Below are positions 7,145-13,000 of a stretch of 25,678 bases of DNA, one piece after another. This DNA is from a virus. Where the stretch lies: the IMG/VR virus record IMGVR_UViG_3300029955_000786, positions 1 to 25,678 of that record; one strand, given 5' to 3'. How positions within the stretch are numbered: the first letter of the stretch is position 1; the number at the start of each line of letters is the position of its first letter. A program made the translations under genes and the position numbers. The notes under the pieces were generated by a model that did not search any database, was not told the DNA's origin, and saw only the letters and a program-made list of their open reading frames with translations.

Positions 7145-7867
7145 TCAGCGTTCTGAGGTCCAAGTGGGTTGACCCTTGCGCGCCGTTAAAATGTCTTTAA
7201 CGCGGTCGCTGGCGCCCTTCAGGATGGTTTGCAATTTCATCAGCGTGGCCGGGGACGTCCGTTCGGCGTTGTCTTCCATCAGCAGCATGTTCAGATCGCC
7301 GCAACACACCAGCGCGAGCTGATCATCGGCCTCGCCTTCCACAGTCTTGGTGGAATTGCCGCCGCGCTTGGCCCCGGGATTGGCGCCGGTGCTGCCGCCC
7401 TTGGCGATGCCCAGTTCCAGCATGAATTCCAACTGCCCCTTGCCATCCGTGCATTTGTGGGTGGCATCGCTGATCACTTTCATGTCCGCTTCGCCCCATT
7501 GGCTGGGCGGCAATTCCATCAGCTTGCGCAGCCGATCCTGCACCGGGAGCGATTTCCACTGCTTTTTGATCCCCTGCGCCATGTCGATCCAGCGGCGGGC
7601 AGTGTCATCACTGATGCCCGCCTCAGCCTTGCAGGCGTCGGCAAAAGTGGCTGCCTTGATCAAGACCGCATCGTGCGGTCTTGATCCTGATTTGCGGTCT
7701 CCGCCATGCTGAAAACCCTTCTTCAGCTCATGCAGGGTAAACCCGGCCATGACTTGGCAGGCCAGGCTGGCGTGTTGGAAGCGGGAGGCATCCTGGACCC
7801 AGCGGCGGACATCGTTCCAGGAGTTTTCCACCGGTAAACCGGGTTCAATTTTTTGGAGTGCTTGCAT
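7145..7867 (-). CDS. unknown early protein, 240 aa
   Basis: A 240-residue protein directly upstream of the transposase, with 17 nt between its stop and the transposase ATG. It contains FQHGGDRKSGSR at about residues 53-64, a basic loop seen in several phage DNA-associated proteins. A helical segment near 80-98 (GISDDTARRWIDMAQG) reads like a helix-turn-helix. The middle region is Gly/Asn/Thr-rich and the C-terminus helical. I infer DNA binding with low certainty. The start codon lies just after a CTGAACA tandem repeat whose sequence is duplicated at 20424. Confidence 0.7.
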   Translation of the reverse strand: MQALQKIEPGLPVENSWNDVRRWVQDASRFQHASLACQVMAGFTLHELKKGFQHGGDRKSGSRPHDAVLIKAATFADACKAEAGISDDTARRWIDMAQGIKKQWKSLPVQDRLRKLMELPPSQWGEADMKVISDATHKCTDGKGQLEFMLELGIAKGGSTGANPGAKRGGNSTKTVEGEADDQLALVCCGDLNMLLMEDNAERTSPATLMKLQTILKGASDRVKDILTARKGQPTWTSER

Positions 7868-7870
7868 AGA

Positions 7871-7902
7871 AAAGTGTCAAGTGTTCAGTGTTCAGTGTTC
7901 AG
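7871..7902 (-). repeat. tandem heptamer spacer (CTGAACA)3 CTTGACACTTT
   Basis: Read on the minus strand, three CTGAACA units and one CTTGACA unit are followed by CTTT, then TCT and the ATG of the 240-aa gene. The first CTGAACA supplies the TGA stop of the preceding gene (7899). The 32 bases are identical to plus-strand 20424-20455 and share 18 bases with 12126-12143. Confidence 0.9.
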
Positions 7903-8348
7903 CTCTGCAACCGGTGTTTCAGAAATTCCACCAGGCTGGCGCGGGAGATCCGGCCGGGGCCGAGCAATTGCAGTTCACCCGCCTTGATCAGCGCATGGAC
8001 GATTTGATGCGAGCAGACCCATTCGCATTCCATCCGGCCGGTGCGCACGGCCTCGCCCTGGCCGATGATGCCCATGATCACTTGATCCAGGGTCAGCTTG
8101 GCGGCAATTTCCGGGGCAATCAGTTCGGTCGCGTAGAAGCGGAGATCGCGACGGGAATCCAAGTTCACGGCGATGTTGAAGGCCCAGCGAATCTGGCCAT
8201 TGTCCACGCGCGCCAGAACGCTTTCCGCATCGCATTGCAGCGCCTGGCGCCAGGCCCCGATATCCACCATGACCGTGCGGACTTCCACATGGAGGGGCAA
8301 CCGCGCCTGGCGGGGCACTGAACTTGAAACTGAACACGTGTCATTCAT
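7899..8348 (-). CDS. excisionase/MerR-like DNA-binding protein, 149 aa
   Basis: A 149-residue protein whose last 35 residues resemble the winged-helix of excisionase-type proteins: SHQIVHALIKAGELQLLG, then GRISRASLVEFLKHRL. That matches the usual pattern of a recognition helix, a short hairpin and R-[IV]-x-x-x-x-L-x-x-[FY]-L. The rest is a mixed alpha/beta domain of unknown type (residues 20-110). The N-terminal 13 residues are Ser-rich and encoded by a variant of the heptamer repeat read in reverse, so the true start may lie a few codons downstream. A regulatory or DNA-architectural role is likely, but its target is unknown. Confidence 0.6.
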   Translation of the reverse strand: MNDTCSVSSSVPRQARLPLHVEVRTVMVDIGAWRQALQCDAESVLARVDNGQIRWAFNIAVNLDSRRDLRFYATELIAPEIAAKLTLDQVIMGIIGQGEAVRTGRMECEWVCSHQIVHALIKAGELQLLGPGRISRASLVEFLKHRLQS

Positions 8349-8616
8349 GGAGACTCCAATTGACTTTGTGGTCGCAGAGGAAGCAGGCCAAAAACCAGCA
8401 GCAAATCACCACCGGGATCCAGATCAGGGCCACGGCCACACAAGCCAGCAGGGCGATCAACCAGCGCTCCAGCTGATAGCAAAACAGCCGGACTTGCGCC
8501 GGGCGCTCGCGCCAGAGCTGCAGCAGCCAAGCCGCGCCCACGGCCAGGCCGATGGACACCAGCAGCAACGGCAGACACACCGCCAGGCGATCCACGACGG
8601 GGGCTAGGGCGTTCAT
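8341..8616 (-). CDS. small inner-membrane protein, two TM helices, 91 aa
   Basis: Two hydrophobic helices are visible, at residues about 11-32 (LAVCLPLLLVSIGLAVGAAW) and 53-80 (LIALLACVAVALIWIPVV and following). A short Arg-rich loop between them and a small charged C-terminus suggest an inner-membrane hairpin. Its start overlaps the previous gene by 4 nt and its end overlaps the next by 8 nt. Early phage membrane proteins of this size can act in superinfection exclusion or host take-over, but nothing here is specific. A holin is less likely because the gene is in the early operon. Confidence 0.65.
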   Translation of the reverse strand: MNALAPVVDRLAVCLPLLLVSIGLAVGAAWLLQLWRERPAQVRLFCYQLERWLIALLACVAVALIWIPVVICCWFLACFLCDHKVNWSLHE

Positions 8617-8807
8617 TTGGCACCTCCGATTGCCTCTAGGACGTTGGCGGCATGTGCCTCAGCCACCGCCGACCGGGTGCGTGCCAGTGCGCGTTTATCG
8701 CGCTGTTTAGCGAGCCCGGCGGCCTTCTGGTCGGCCAATACTTTGCGCTGATTCGCGCCGCAGTTCATGCATGTGCCTAGGTGCCAGGTGTGATAGTGCT
8801 GTTTCAT
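8613..8807 (-). CDS. small zinc-knuckle-like protein, 64 aa
   Basis: A 64-residue basic protein. Residues 4-20 contain HYHTWHLGTCMNCGA, whose Cys pair and nearby His could form one zinc site. The remaining residues form a Lys/Arg/Ala-rich helix. It is bounded by ATGA overlaps on both sides, so it is part of the same translation unit. No family recognised; nucleic-acid binding is plausible from charge and the Cys/His cluster. Confidence 0.6.
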   Translation of the reverse strand: MKQHYHTWHLGTCMNCGANQRKVLADQKAAGLAKQRDKRALARTRSAVAEAHAANVLEAIGGAK

Positions 8808-9076
8808 TGGCGTCCTTTGGAACTCGCAGGCGGGACGCCTGCGCTACGATGGGCCACCACGGCCATCACGTCGCTTAAGGCCACGCGGATATCGTCATGT
8901 CGGGAGCCCACGGCCGTGCGCGCGCGACGCTCGCACAATTCGCGCTCAGGGCCGGTCAACTGATAGGCATTCGCCGCCGAGTTGGCATGCGGCCCCCACA
9001 GCACGCCCTTGGGCGATGGCTGCGGAAACACCAGGATCACCCGCTTGGGCGCAAAGCCCGTTTCAGTCTTGCTCAT
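8804..9076 (-). CDS. unknown protein, 90 aa, C-terminus made by a palindromic repeat
   Basis: A 90-residue protein joined to its neighbours by ATGA overlaps. Residues 1-75 have mixed composition with PSPKGVLWGPHANSAANAYQ near 20-40. The last 14 residues (RSAGVPPASSKGRQ) are encoded by a dispersed GC-rich palindrome, so the original C-terminus was probably replaced or extended by repeat insertion. No function can be assigned. Confidence 0.6.
   Translation of the reverse strand: MSKTETGFAPKRVILVFPQPSPKGVLWGPHANSAANAYQLTGPERELCERRARTAVGSRHDDIRVALSDVMAVVAHRSAGVPPASSKGRQ
8819..8847. repeat. palindromic repeat copy B
   Basis: GGAACTC followed by stem GCAGGCG-GGA-CGCCTGC (8826-8842) and GCTAC. It encodes the C-terminus of the 90-aa minus-strand protein and lies just upstream of the ATG of the next gene at 8807. 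Two compensating changes relative to the other copies (AGGC/GCCT in place of GGGC/GCCC) keep the stem paired. Confidence 0.85.
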
Positions 9077-9318
9077 TTGGAGGCTCCTTTCTTGGGGTGG
9101 CAGACTTTACCCGGTCTGCCAGCGGGCCTAGGTGCGCTGTGGGACGCTAAATTGGATTCCCCTTTGATGGCCTGAAACCGGGCGTTCACCGCCGACTGGA
9201 TGCGCGATTCGCTGGCCCGGCTCAATTCAGGATCGCCTTTGGACAGGGCGAGCAACTCGCCCAGCTCCGCCGCCGTGGTGGCCATCTGGATTGCTTCGAG
9301 GTATTCGGCGGGTCTCAT
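9073..9318 (-). CDS. unknown protein, 81 aa
   Basis: An 81-residue protein, helical for its first 55 residues (EYLEAIQMATTAAELGELL and following) with a basic Pro/Lys-rich tail ending in KVCHPKKGASK. The start and stop both overlap neighbours by 4 nt. The basic tail could contact nucleic acid. No family recognised. Confidence 0.6.
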   Translation of the reverse strand: MRPAEYLEAIQMATTAAELGELLALSKGDPELSRASESRIQSAVNARFQAIKGESNLASHSAPRPAGRPGKVCHPKKGASK

Positions 9319-9497
9319 TGGGTACCTCCGTTATGGATGGTGGCAATTTCGGAGGCGTGGCGGGCAAACGTCTTGGTTTTGGCGCGGGTGTATGCCCGGT
9401 CAATTTCGCTGAAGGAGCGGTTGGTTTCGCTAGCCAATTGGTGCCAGTCGCGGTCCTGATTCGCCCAGACGAATGCTTCCAGTTTGGAGAGTTTCAT
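9315..9497 (-). CDS. possible small DNA-binding protein, 60 aa
   Basis: A 60-residue protein. Residues 5-45 read like a short SANT/Myb-like or helix-turn-helix fold: LEAFVWANQDRDWHQLASET, then a turn and SFSEIDRAYTRAKTKTF with regularly spaced aromatic residues. It is the second gene of the early operon, coupled by ATGA to the Ner-like gene above. A regulatory function is inferred only from fold impression and position. Confidence 0.55.
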   Translation of the reverse strand: MKLSKLEAFVWANQDRDWHQLASETNRSFSEIDRAYTRAKTKTFARHASEIATIHNGGTQ

Positions 9498-9673
9498 GCA
9501 GCCTCCTTCCAGGCGTTGTAGCGCCTTAGCAGCGAATGGCTGGTGCGTTTGCCAGATAGCACCAGATATAGGTGATTGCGGTGAACCCCGAGGGTTTGCG
9601 CCGCAGTCATCAGCCCCGGAAAGCGCACTTGACGAAGTGGCTTTTTAAGGGATGCTTTAGTGTCGCGTTGCAT
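9494..9673 (-). CDS. Ner-like helix-turn-helix regulator, 59 aa
   Basis: The first gene of the leftward early operon. From ATG 9673 the product has 59 residues, containing LMTAAQTLGVHRNHLYLVLSGK at about 21-42. That is a typical helix-turn-helix with the G-V-[HS]-x-x-x-[LI]-Y-x-[VL]-L-x-G-[KR] recognition-helix pattern. The frame is open up to 9733, but that extension would run through the operator, so 9673 is preferred. In Mu, Ner is the small HTH protein first in the early operon and dampens early and repressor transcription. Position and divergence from the repressor gene match. Confidence 0.7.
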   Translation of the reverse strand: MQRDTKASLKKPLRQVRFPGLMTAAQTLGVHRNHLYLVLSGKRTSHSLLRRYNAWKEAA

Positions 9674-9735
9674 GTGACTACTTTGCCACAAGTGTTCACA
9701 AGCGTCAACATGAAAGTGAACATTTGTGAACATTT
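9674..9735. promoter_or_regulatory. divergent early/repressor control region with GTGAACA operators
   Basis: The gap between the leftward early operon and the rightward repressor holds a perfect 9-bp inverted repeat, TGTTCACAA (9693-9701) and TTGTGAACA (9724-9732), and two directly repeated 10-mers GTGAACATTT (9716-9725, 9726-9735). A minus-strand -35 candidate TTGACG lies at 9708-9703, with a poor -10 (CAAAGT, 9685-9680) at 17-bp spacing, inside the operator cluster. That promoter would give an almost leaderless Ner-like message. The repressor GTG start lies in the last half-site, implying autoregulation. The repeats are seen; the promoter is inferred. Confidence 0.7.
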
Positions 9736-10283
9736 CTCATAGACTCGAAAATTTGAGGCTCAAAATGAACTGGACGTGGGATGAGCTTGGAGCGCAACTC
9801 GACCTCAAAAGGTCAATGCTTCACTACGTCCGCAAGGGCGAGCGCAACATGAGTGATCTTTCGATTCACCGGCTTGAGGAACTTGAAAAAGCTGCCGGCA
9901 TTGCGCTGGTGGCATCTGGTCCTTCTGACGCCCTATCCGGGGCTGATTCCAGTTCAACGGCGTATTTGGAGGATGCCTTTCTAGGCGAAGTCTCGGCGGA
10001 ATTGCAAAACCTCCGGGAAGCCGTATTGGCTTTGGAGCGCAAATTGGGCGGCGTCAGGGCTGCGCGTGAAATTAATAAAATGCGGGTTCATCGCAAATTT
10101 GAGCCCACGCAGGTTGCCTCAGGGCGGCAGAGCTTAGACGAGATCAAGGCCCAAATGGATGTGGCCACTGCGATGCCAAGGCCATCTAGCGTTAGTGCGG
10201 TGGCTCGTGCGGAGGATGAACCGCTTTTGGCCGCCTTGGAAGAGGCTGAGCCTGCTTCTCCATCACGACGGCGGAAACCATGA
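9726..10283 (+). CDS. XRE-family phage repressor, 185 aa
   Basis: From the GTG at 9726, residues 4-60 form an XRE/Cro-type helix-turn-helix: RLENLRLKMNWTWDELGAQL, then LKRSMLHYVRKGERNMS and a fourth helix RLEELEKAAGI. The rest (about 95-125) is a short coiled coil and a basic, low-complexity C-terminus ending SRRRKP. There is no S24/LexA-type protease domain, so induction by RecA-stimulated self-cleavage is not expected, as for Mu Repc. It diverges from the Ner-like gene over shared operators and most likely controls lysogeny. An ATG at 9764 is possible but would remove helix 1. Confidence 0.75.
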   Translation: MNISHRLENLRLKMNWTWDELGAQLDLKRSMLHYVRKGERNMSDLSIHRLEELEKAAGIALVASGPSDALSGADSSSTAYLEDAFLGEVSAELQNLREAVLALERKLGGVRAAREINKMRVHRKFEPTQVASGRQSLDEIKAQMDVATAMPRPSSVSAVARAEDEPLLAALEEAEPASPSRRRKP

Positions 10284-10407
10284 GCTGCCGATTCCATCGT
10301 GCAAGTTTCTCTGCCTCGGCACGACGCCTTGCTGGAGTCCATAGCGCGGCCACCTTTTCTAGGGCGGGCTCTAAAATCACCGGACAAAACCCCTTTTTAA
10401 TAGGCAT
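10192..10407 (-). CDS. possible small basic protein, 71 aa (overlaps repressor 3' end)
   Basis: A minus-strand frame whose first 41 codons lie outside the repressor gene and whose 3' part overlaps the repressor end antisense by 92 nt. The protein is basic. Residues 20-40 contain ALWTPARRRAEAEKLARW, which resembles TWTPVKRRTVARQL of the adjoining upstream minus-strand gene. That similarity, and the overlap with that gene, make it more credible than a chance frame. It may serve to limit repressor expression by convergent transcription, but this is speculative. Confidence 0.45.
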   Translation of the reverse strand: MPIKKGFCPVILEPALEKVAALWTPARRRAEAEKLARWNRQLMVSAVVMEKQAQPLPRRPKAVHPPHEPPH

Positions 10408-10597
10408 AAACCCCTCCTTTAACTATGGCCGAAATCTTTGATTTTGGAAGTTGCCTGGCCACGGTCCTGCGCTTTACCGGCGTCCAGGTTGCCATTAGGG
10501 TCAAGGCTTCAAAGGCCCGATCCTGCCTCAACAACTGGATGAACTGCTTGTCTTTTTCCCATTCCATTCTATTTTTCATACGCATCCATCCTCTCAT
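10397..10597 (-). CDS. possible small basic protein, 66 aa
   Basis: A minus-strand 66-codon frame with several Met codons at its beginning. An AGAGG lies suitably before the ATG at 10585. The protein has a charged helix (KDKQFIQLLRQDRAFEALTL) followed by MATWTPVKRRTVARQL and a short hydrophobic end. The WTP-x-[KR]-R-R motif is shared with the next minus-strand frame at 10192-10407, suggesting a tandem duplication. Upstream is an intergenic region with two palindromes. Function unknown. Confidence 0.5.
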   Translation of the reverse strand: MRGWMRMKNRMEWEKDKQFIQLLRQDRAFEALTLMATWTPVKRRTVARQLPKSKISAIVKGGVYAY

Positions 10598-10603
10598 GGG
10601 AGG

Positions 10604-10643
10604 TTGGACATTAGCTGTCCAAGGTCCGATTTTTGATCAAAAA
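10604..10643. promoter_or_regulatory. intergenic palindromes between divergent small genes
   Basis: Two perfect symmetric elements lie side by side: TTGGACA-TTAGC-TGTCCAA (10604-10622) and the 14-bp palindrome TTTTTGATCAAAAA (10630-10643). They sit between a leftward gene starting at 10597 and a rightward gene starting at 10658, where operators for a dimeric regulator would be expected. No clear -35/-10 pair can be read. Confidence 0.5.
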
Positions 10644-10657
10644 CTTATTCACCGGAT

Positions 10658-10870
10658 ATGCACTGGTTTGAGTACATAATTGTGATCGTCGCCGTGCCTC
10701 TTCTGGTTTGGATGTTGATTGGCTGGCTCAAGGCGGATTATCGTTGGGAAGAGGAAAAGCGGCTTGACCGGCTGTATGGCGGAAAGTCGCCCGAAACAAT
10801 CGAGCGGGAAAAAGCGTTGGCACTGCGGCGATGGAAAGGCAAAAATGAAAAATCAAAAACTCATGATTGA
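10658..10870 (+). CDS. small single-span membrane protein, 70 aa
   Basis: Residues 4-24 form one hydrophobic helix (FEYIIVIVAVPLLVWMLIGW), followed by a strongly charged cytosolic tail rich in Lys, Glu and Arg with RWEEEKRLDRLYGG. The stop TGA overlaps the next coding region, so the two are probably coupled. The topology (short N-terminus, one helix, charged tail) fits an inner-membrane anchored peptide. No family recognised. Confidence 0.55.
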   Translation: MHWFEYIIVIVAVPLLVWMLIGWLKADYRWEEEKRLDRLYGGKSPETIEREKALALRRWKGKNEKSKTHD

Positions 10871-11033
10871 TTGCGTCTGCGGTAAAGAAGTCAGCAGGGA
10901 GGCGGCCACGTGTCCGTCCTGTGGCCATCCCCTAAAGCACAAACAAAGCCTTGGTTATAATCTTGGGATATTGGTAATCGCCATAATCCTCATCCTCCTT
11001 GCGGTTGATGCGTGGATGCGCAGGTTGGGATAG
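10845..11033 (+). CDS. zinc-ribbon membrane protein, 62 aa
   Basis: From ATG 10845 (alternative in-frame ATG 10863) the product begins with a zinc ribbon, CVCGKEVSREAATCPSCGH (about residues 10-28), whose two Cys pairs match the zinc_ribbon_2 pattern. One transmembrane helix follows, LGILVIAIILILLAVDAW, at about 38-55. Proteins with this exact layout are widespread in bacteria as small membrane-attached zinc ribbons of unknown role. It overlaps the 3' end of the previous membrane gene and ends about 100 bp before a strong terminator, so the two form a small transcription unit. Confidence 0.7.
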   Translation: MKNQKLMIDCVCGKEVSREAATCPSCGHPLKHKQSLGYNLGILVIAIILILLAVDAWMRRLG

Positions 11034-11035
11034 GT

Positions 11036-11083
11036 AAATTCCCGGTCGTTGGGAATTTGGCAATGCGTCTCACGAGACGCATT
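11036..11083. terminator. two tandem hairpins after the small membrane genes
   Basis: AAATTCCC-GGTCGTT-GGGAATTT (11036-11058) and AATGCGTCT-CACG-AGACGCATT (11062-11083) are perfect inverted repeats directly after the stop at 11033. The second is followed by TTTAAAAATAATT, only a weak T tract, so these may be processing or attenuation hairpins rather than full terminators. Confidence 0.5.
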
Positions 11084-11135
11084 TAAAAATAATTCGTGAC
11101 AATTCCCAGCGTTCGCGGATAGAGTAATCCCCACA

Positions 11136-11172
11136 CGGAGGCCAATTCGTCAGGCTTCCGTTTTCTTTTTTT
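11136..11172 (+). terminator. rho-independent terminator
   Basis: The stem CGGAGGCC / GGCTTCCG (8 pairs, one G-U) with a 9-nt loop is followed immediately by TTTTCTTTTTTT. This is the best intrinsic terminator in the window and separates the repressor-side genes from the late/accessory region. A weak promoter-like GTGACA (11096) and TAGAGT (11120) lie just before it. Confidence 0.85.
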
Positions 11173-11203
11173 ACCCTCCCTTTCGATTCGGGTCGCGGTG
11201 ACC

Positions 11204-11362
11204 TCACGTCTTTCTCCTGGCAGTGGCATGCTCGCGTCTGTGCAGGCCAATCGTCATCAACTCAGCAAATTTCCGGGTGGATTCCTCCAGCCCCGGCCGT
11301 CGCATGGGCTCCTTGACGAATTGGCCTTCGTGTACCCGTGCGGCGGTGTTTTTCGCCGCCAT
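11204..11362 (-). CDS. small basic protein of unknown function, 52 aa
   Basis: A minus-strand frame from ATG 11362 to TGA 11204, divergent from the outer-membrane protein gene. Its product is strongly charged and helical (PGLEESTRKFAELMTIGLHR near residues 23-42), with a basic end HATARRKT. Support for a real gene is the GATGGTT heptamer repeat directly before the ATG, the same arrangement seen before other starts here, and an AAGGAG before the internal Met20. It is too short for routine gene calling. A 45-codon GTG frame overlapping its stop (11207 to 11070) continues in the same direction but crosses the hairpins and is left uncalled. Confidence 0.45.
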   Translation of the reverse strand: MAAKNTAARVHEGQFVKEPMRRPGLEESTRKFAELMTIGLHRREHATARRKT

Positions 11363-11386
11363 CAACCATCAACCATCAAATCATCC
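11361..11386. repeat. ATCAACC tandem heptamer between two divergent start codons
   Basis: ATCAACC-ATCAACC-ATCAAAT-CATCC fills the space between the minus-strand ATG at 11362 and the plus-strand ATG at 11387, with no recognisable ribosome binding site on the plus side. It belongs to the set of short tandem repeats at gene junctions described in the findings. Confidence 0.8.
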
Positions 11387-11992
11387 ATGAAAAAAGTGTT
11401 CTGTGTTCAGTATTCAGTGTTCAGTCTGGCGCTCGCCGGGCTGTTGGCAATCTGCCAGCCGGCAGCGGCGCAAGTCGAGGCCACCTCCAGCAACGGGATC
11501 ATCACCATCACCGGTACCACCACGAATTCGGTGACCACGATCCCGAATTTCTTCACCACGGCCATGGCGTGGGCCACGGTCATTGATACCAACTACACCT
11601 GGGCCGGTGTCGGGCTCCAGTTTGAGGATGGCTATGCCCAGGAAACCGGCCTCGGCGCCGCCGACTACGTGCGCGCCCAATATAACTTCGGCCGCTGGAA
11701 CGTGGCCTTGGAAGGTCAATTCTTCGGCGTGGGGAGTTCCTTCAACGGATTCCTTGCGGGTGGCGGTTACGCCATCGTGCAGAAAGGGGATCTAAAGATC
11801 GAAGTCAATGGCCTGTTGGGTGAGCAGAAAGTCTCCGGATCCCGGGCGTTTGCGGCCCTGGGCGAAGTCAAGCTGACCAAGTTCATGACCAAGCTGACCT
11901 ATATGACCATCGGCCTGGGTGTGCCCTATGTGCAAAACCAGACCTTTGACGGCACGCCGGTATTCCGCACCGGCTTCGGCTTCATCTTCTGA
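11387..11992 (+). CDS. predicted outer-membrane beta-barrel protein, 201 aa
   Basis: From ATG 11387 the protein starts with a signal peptide: basic MKK, a hydrophobic core around residues 11-23, and PAAA|Q as cleavage site at 28/29. The mature part alternates polar and hydrophobic residues, is rich in Gly, Thr, Tyr and Phe, and ends FRTGFGFIF. A C-terminal Phe preceded by alternating aromatics is the recognition signal for BAM-dependent outer-membrane barrels. At about 173 mature residues it would be an 8-stranded barrel. Part of the signal peptide (FCVQYSVFS) is encoded by a GTGTTCAGT-type repeat. It is probably a lysogenic-conversion or lysis-associated gene, not a virion part. Confidence 0.7.
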   Translation: MKKVFCVQYSVFSLALAGLLAICQPAAAQVEATSSNGIITITGTTTNSVTTIPNFFTTAMAWATVIDTNYTWAGVGLQFEDGYAQETGLGAADYVRAQYNFGRWNVALEGQFFGVGSSFNGFLAGGGYAIVQKGDLKIEVNGLLGEQKVSGSRAFAALGEVKLTKFMTKLTYMTIGLGVPYVQNQTFDGTPVFRTGFGFIF

Positions 11993-12038
11993 CCAACGTG
12001 ACGTTGGATCCAATTATTCACGAAATTTTAAACCATAA

Positions 12039-12137
12039 ATGAGTACAGAGACCCAAGAAAAGGTTTGTCGGTGGTATCCGAAACAGGGTCGCGAGCAATG
12101 CGCATGCTCTCAAAAACCGTCAGCGCTGAACACTTGA
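12039..12137 (+). CDS. possible 32-aa Cys-containing peptide
   Basis: A 32-codon frame starts at ATG 12039 and ends with the TGA contributed by the CTTGACA unit of the repeat at 12126-12143. It has three Cys (one at residue 10, CAC at 22-24) and mixed charge. Ending on a repeat-supplied stop is what the 149-aa gene at 7899 also does, which is the main reason to list it. It could be chance. Confidence 0.3.
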   Translation: MSTETQEKVCRWYPKQGREQCACSQKPSALNT

Positions 12138-12143
12138 CACTTT
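12126..12143 (+). repeat. CTGAACACTTGACACTTT leader, third copy
   Basis: These 18 bases are identical to the 3' part of the 32-bp repeats at 7871-7902 (minus) and 20424-20455 (plus). As in those two, a start codon follows at once: here CC then GTG at 12146, the likely start of the lipase gene. Confidence 0.85.
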
Positions 12144-12145
12144 CC

Positions 12146-13000
12146 GTGAACCTCAACGCCAAACAATTCGACCTGTGCAACGCCCGGGCCTGTGCCCGCG
12201 CCAGTGCCGATGCCTACCAGCGCACCACGATCTCCGTGACCGGCACGGACACGCACGCCCTGATTGTTGAATCTCCGGACTGCATCATCATCGCATTCCG
12301 TGGCTCGGTGAGCATTCGCAATTGGATCACGGATGCGGAGTTTGCGCGGGTGACCGTGTTGGCGGGTATGACGACAACGGTGAAGATCCACGCCGGATTC
12401 AATGCGGCGATGAACAGCATTTTGGTGCCATTGATCACGACCGTGCGCGGCAAGCGTGGCGAACTCCAGATGGACGGCGGCGCGCCATCACAAAAGCCCA
12501 TCTTCCTCACTGGGCACAGCCTCGGCGGGGCATTGGCCGTTCTGGCCGCGATCGCCCTGCATCGCGCCGGATTCGAGATTACCCAGGTCTATACCTTCGG
12601 ACAGCCGCGTGTGGGCAACTCAGATTTCAAGGACTGGTACAATCTCTATCTGGGCTGGCGCACATTCCGCATGGTTTACCAGGAGGATATCGTCCCGCGC
12701 ATCCCGCACCTTCCGGCCTTTCGTGATCCCTACCGGCACGTGGGGCAGGAGGTGTTCGTTCCGAGCGTCAGCCCGGTTCAGACCATGGATGATCTCTGGT
12801 TCAACCCGCCGCTGTGGCGATTGCTGATGTCGGATATATGGGGACTTTACCGCGCCTGGCTGGTCTCCAAATTTGATGCCGCTCTGGATCCGGCCCGGGA
12901 CCACCATGTCGGCAACTACACTGGCACGCTAGCGGCCATCATCAATCCACCCATCCAGCAATCCAACAATCCATCAATCCAGACGGATGATTCTCGCTGA
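12146..13000 (+). CDS. class-3 (fungal-type) lipase / alpha-beta hydrolase
   Basis: From GTG 12146 the protein has 284 residues. It shows the class-3 lipase plan: IIAFRGS (oxyanion region), nucleophile elbow GHSLGG with Ser125, TFGQPRVGN, the acid QEDIVPRIP with Asp181, and a His in DHHVGNY (253/254). The family hydrolyses acylglycerols or phospholipids. No signal peptide is visible, so the enzyme would need lysis or a holin-like route to reach membranes. It lies where Mu-like phages often keep lysis genes, between a barrel protein and a membrane-anchored coiled coil. The last 17 residues are encoded by an AATCCANC octamer repeat. An earlier ATG at 12065 is less likely. Confidence 0.85.
   Translation: MNLNAKQFDLCNARACARASADAYQRTTISVTGTDTHALIVESPDCIIIAFRGSVSIRNWITDAEFARVTVLAGMTTTVKIHAGFNAAMNSILVPLITTVRGKRGELQMDGGAPSQKPIFLTGHSLGGALAVLAAIALHRAGFEITQVYTFGQPRVGNSDFKDWYNLYLGWRTFRMVYQEDIVPRIPHLPAFRDPYRHVGQEVFVPSVSPVQTMDDLWFNPPLWRLLMSDIWGLYRAWLVSKFDAALDPARDHHVGNYTGTLAAIINPPIQQSNNPSIQTDDSR
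12944..12983 (+). repeat. AATCCANC tandem octamer, five units
   Basis: Five consecutive 8-mers (AATCCACC, CATCCAGC, AATCCAAC, AATCCATC, AATCCAGA) encode the C-terminus of the lipase and end three bases before the ATG of the next gene at 12987. Confidence 0.85.

Noticed and set aside
11070-11207. 45-codon minus-strand GTG frame overlapping the stop of the 52-aa gene
   Set aside because: It runs through the plus-strand terminator and ends inside a hairpin; no motif or start support beyond the GTGA overlap. Possible but not convincing.
11198-11386. Upstream extension of the outer-membrane protein frame
   Set aside because: The signal peptide begins at ATG 11387, and the upstream codons are antisense to the 52-aa minus-strand gene, so they are not part of the protein.
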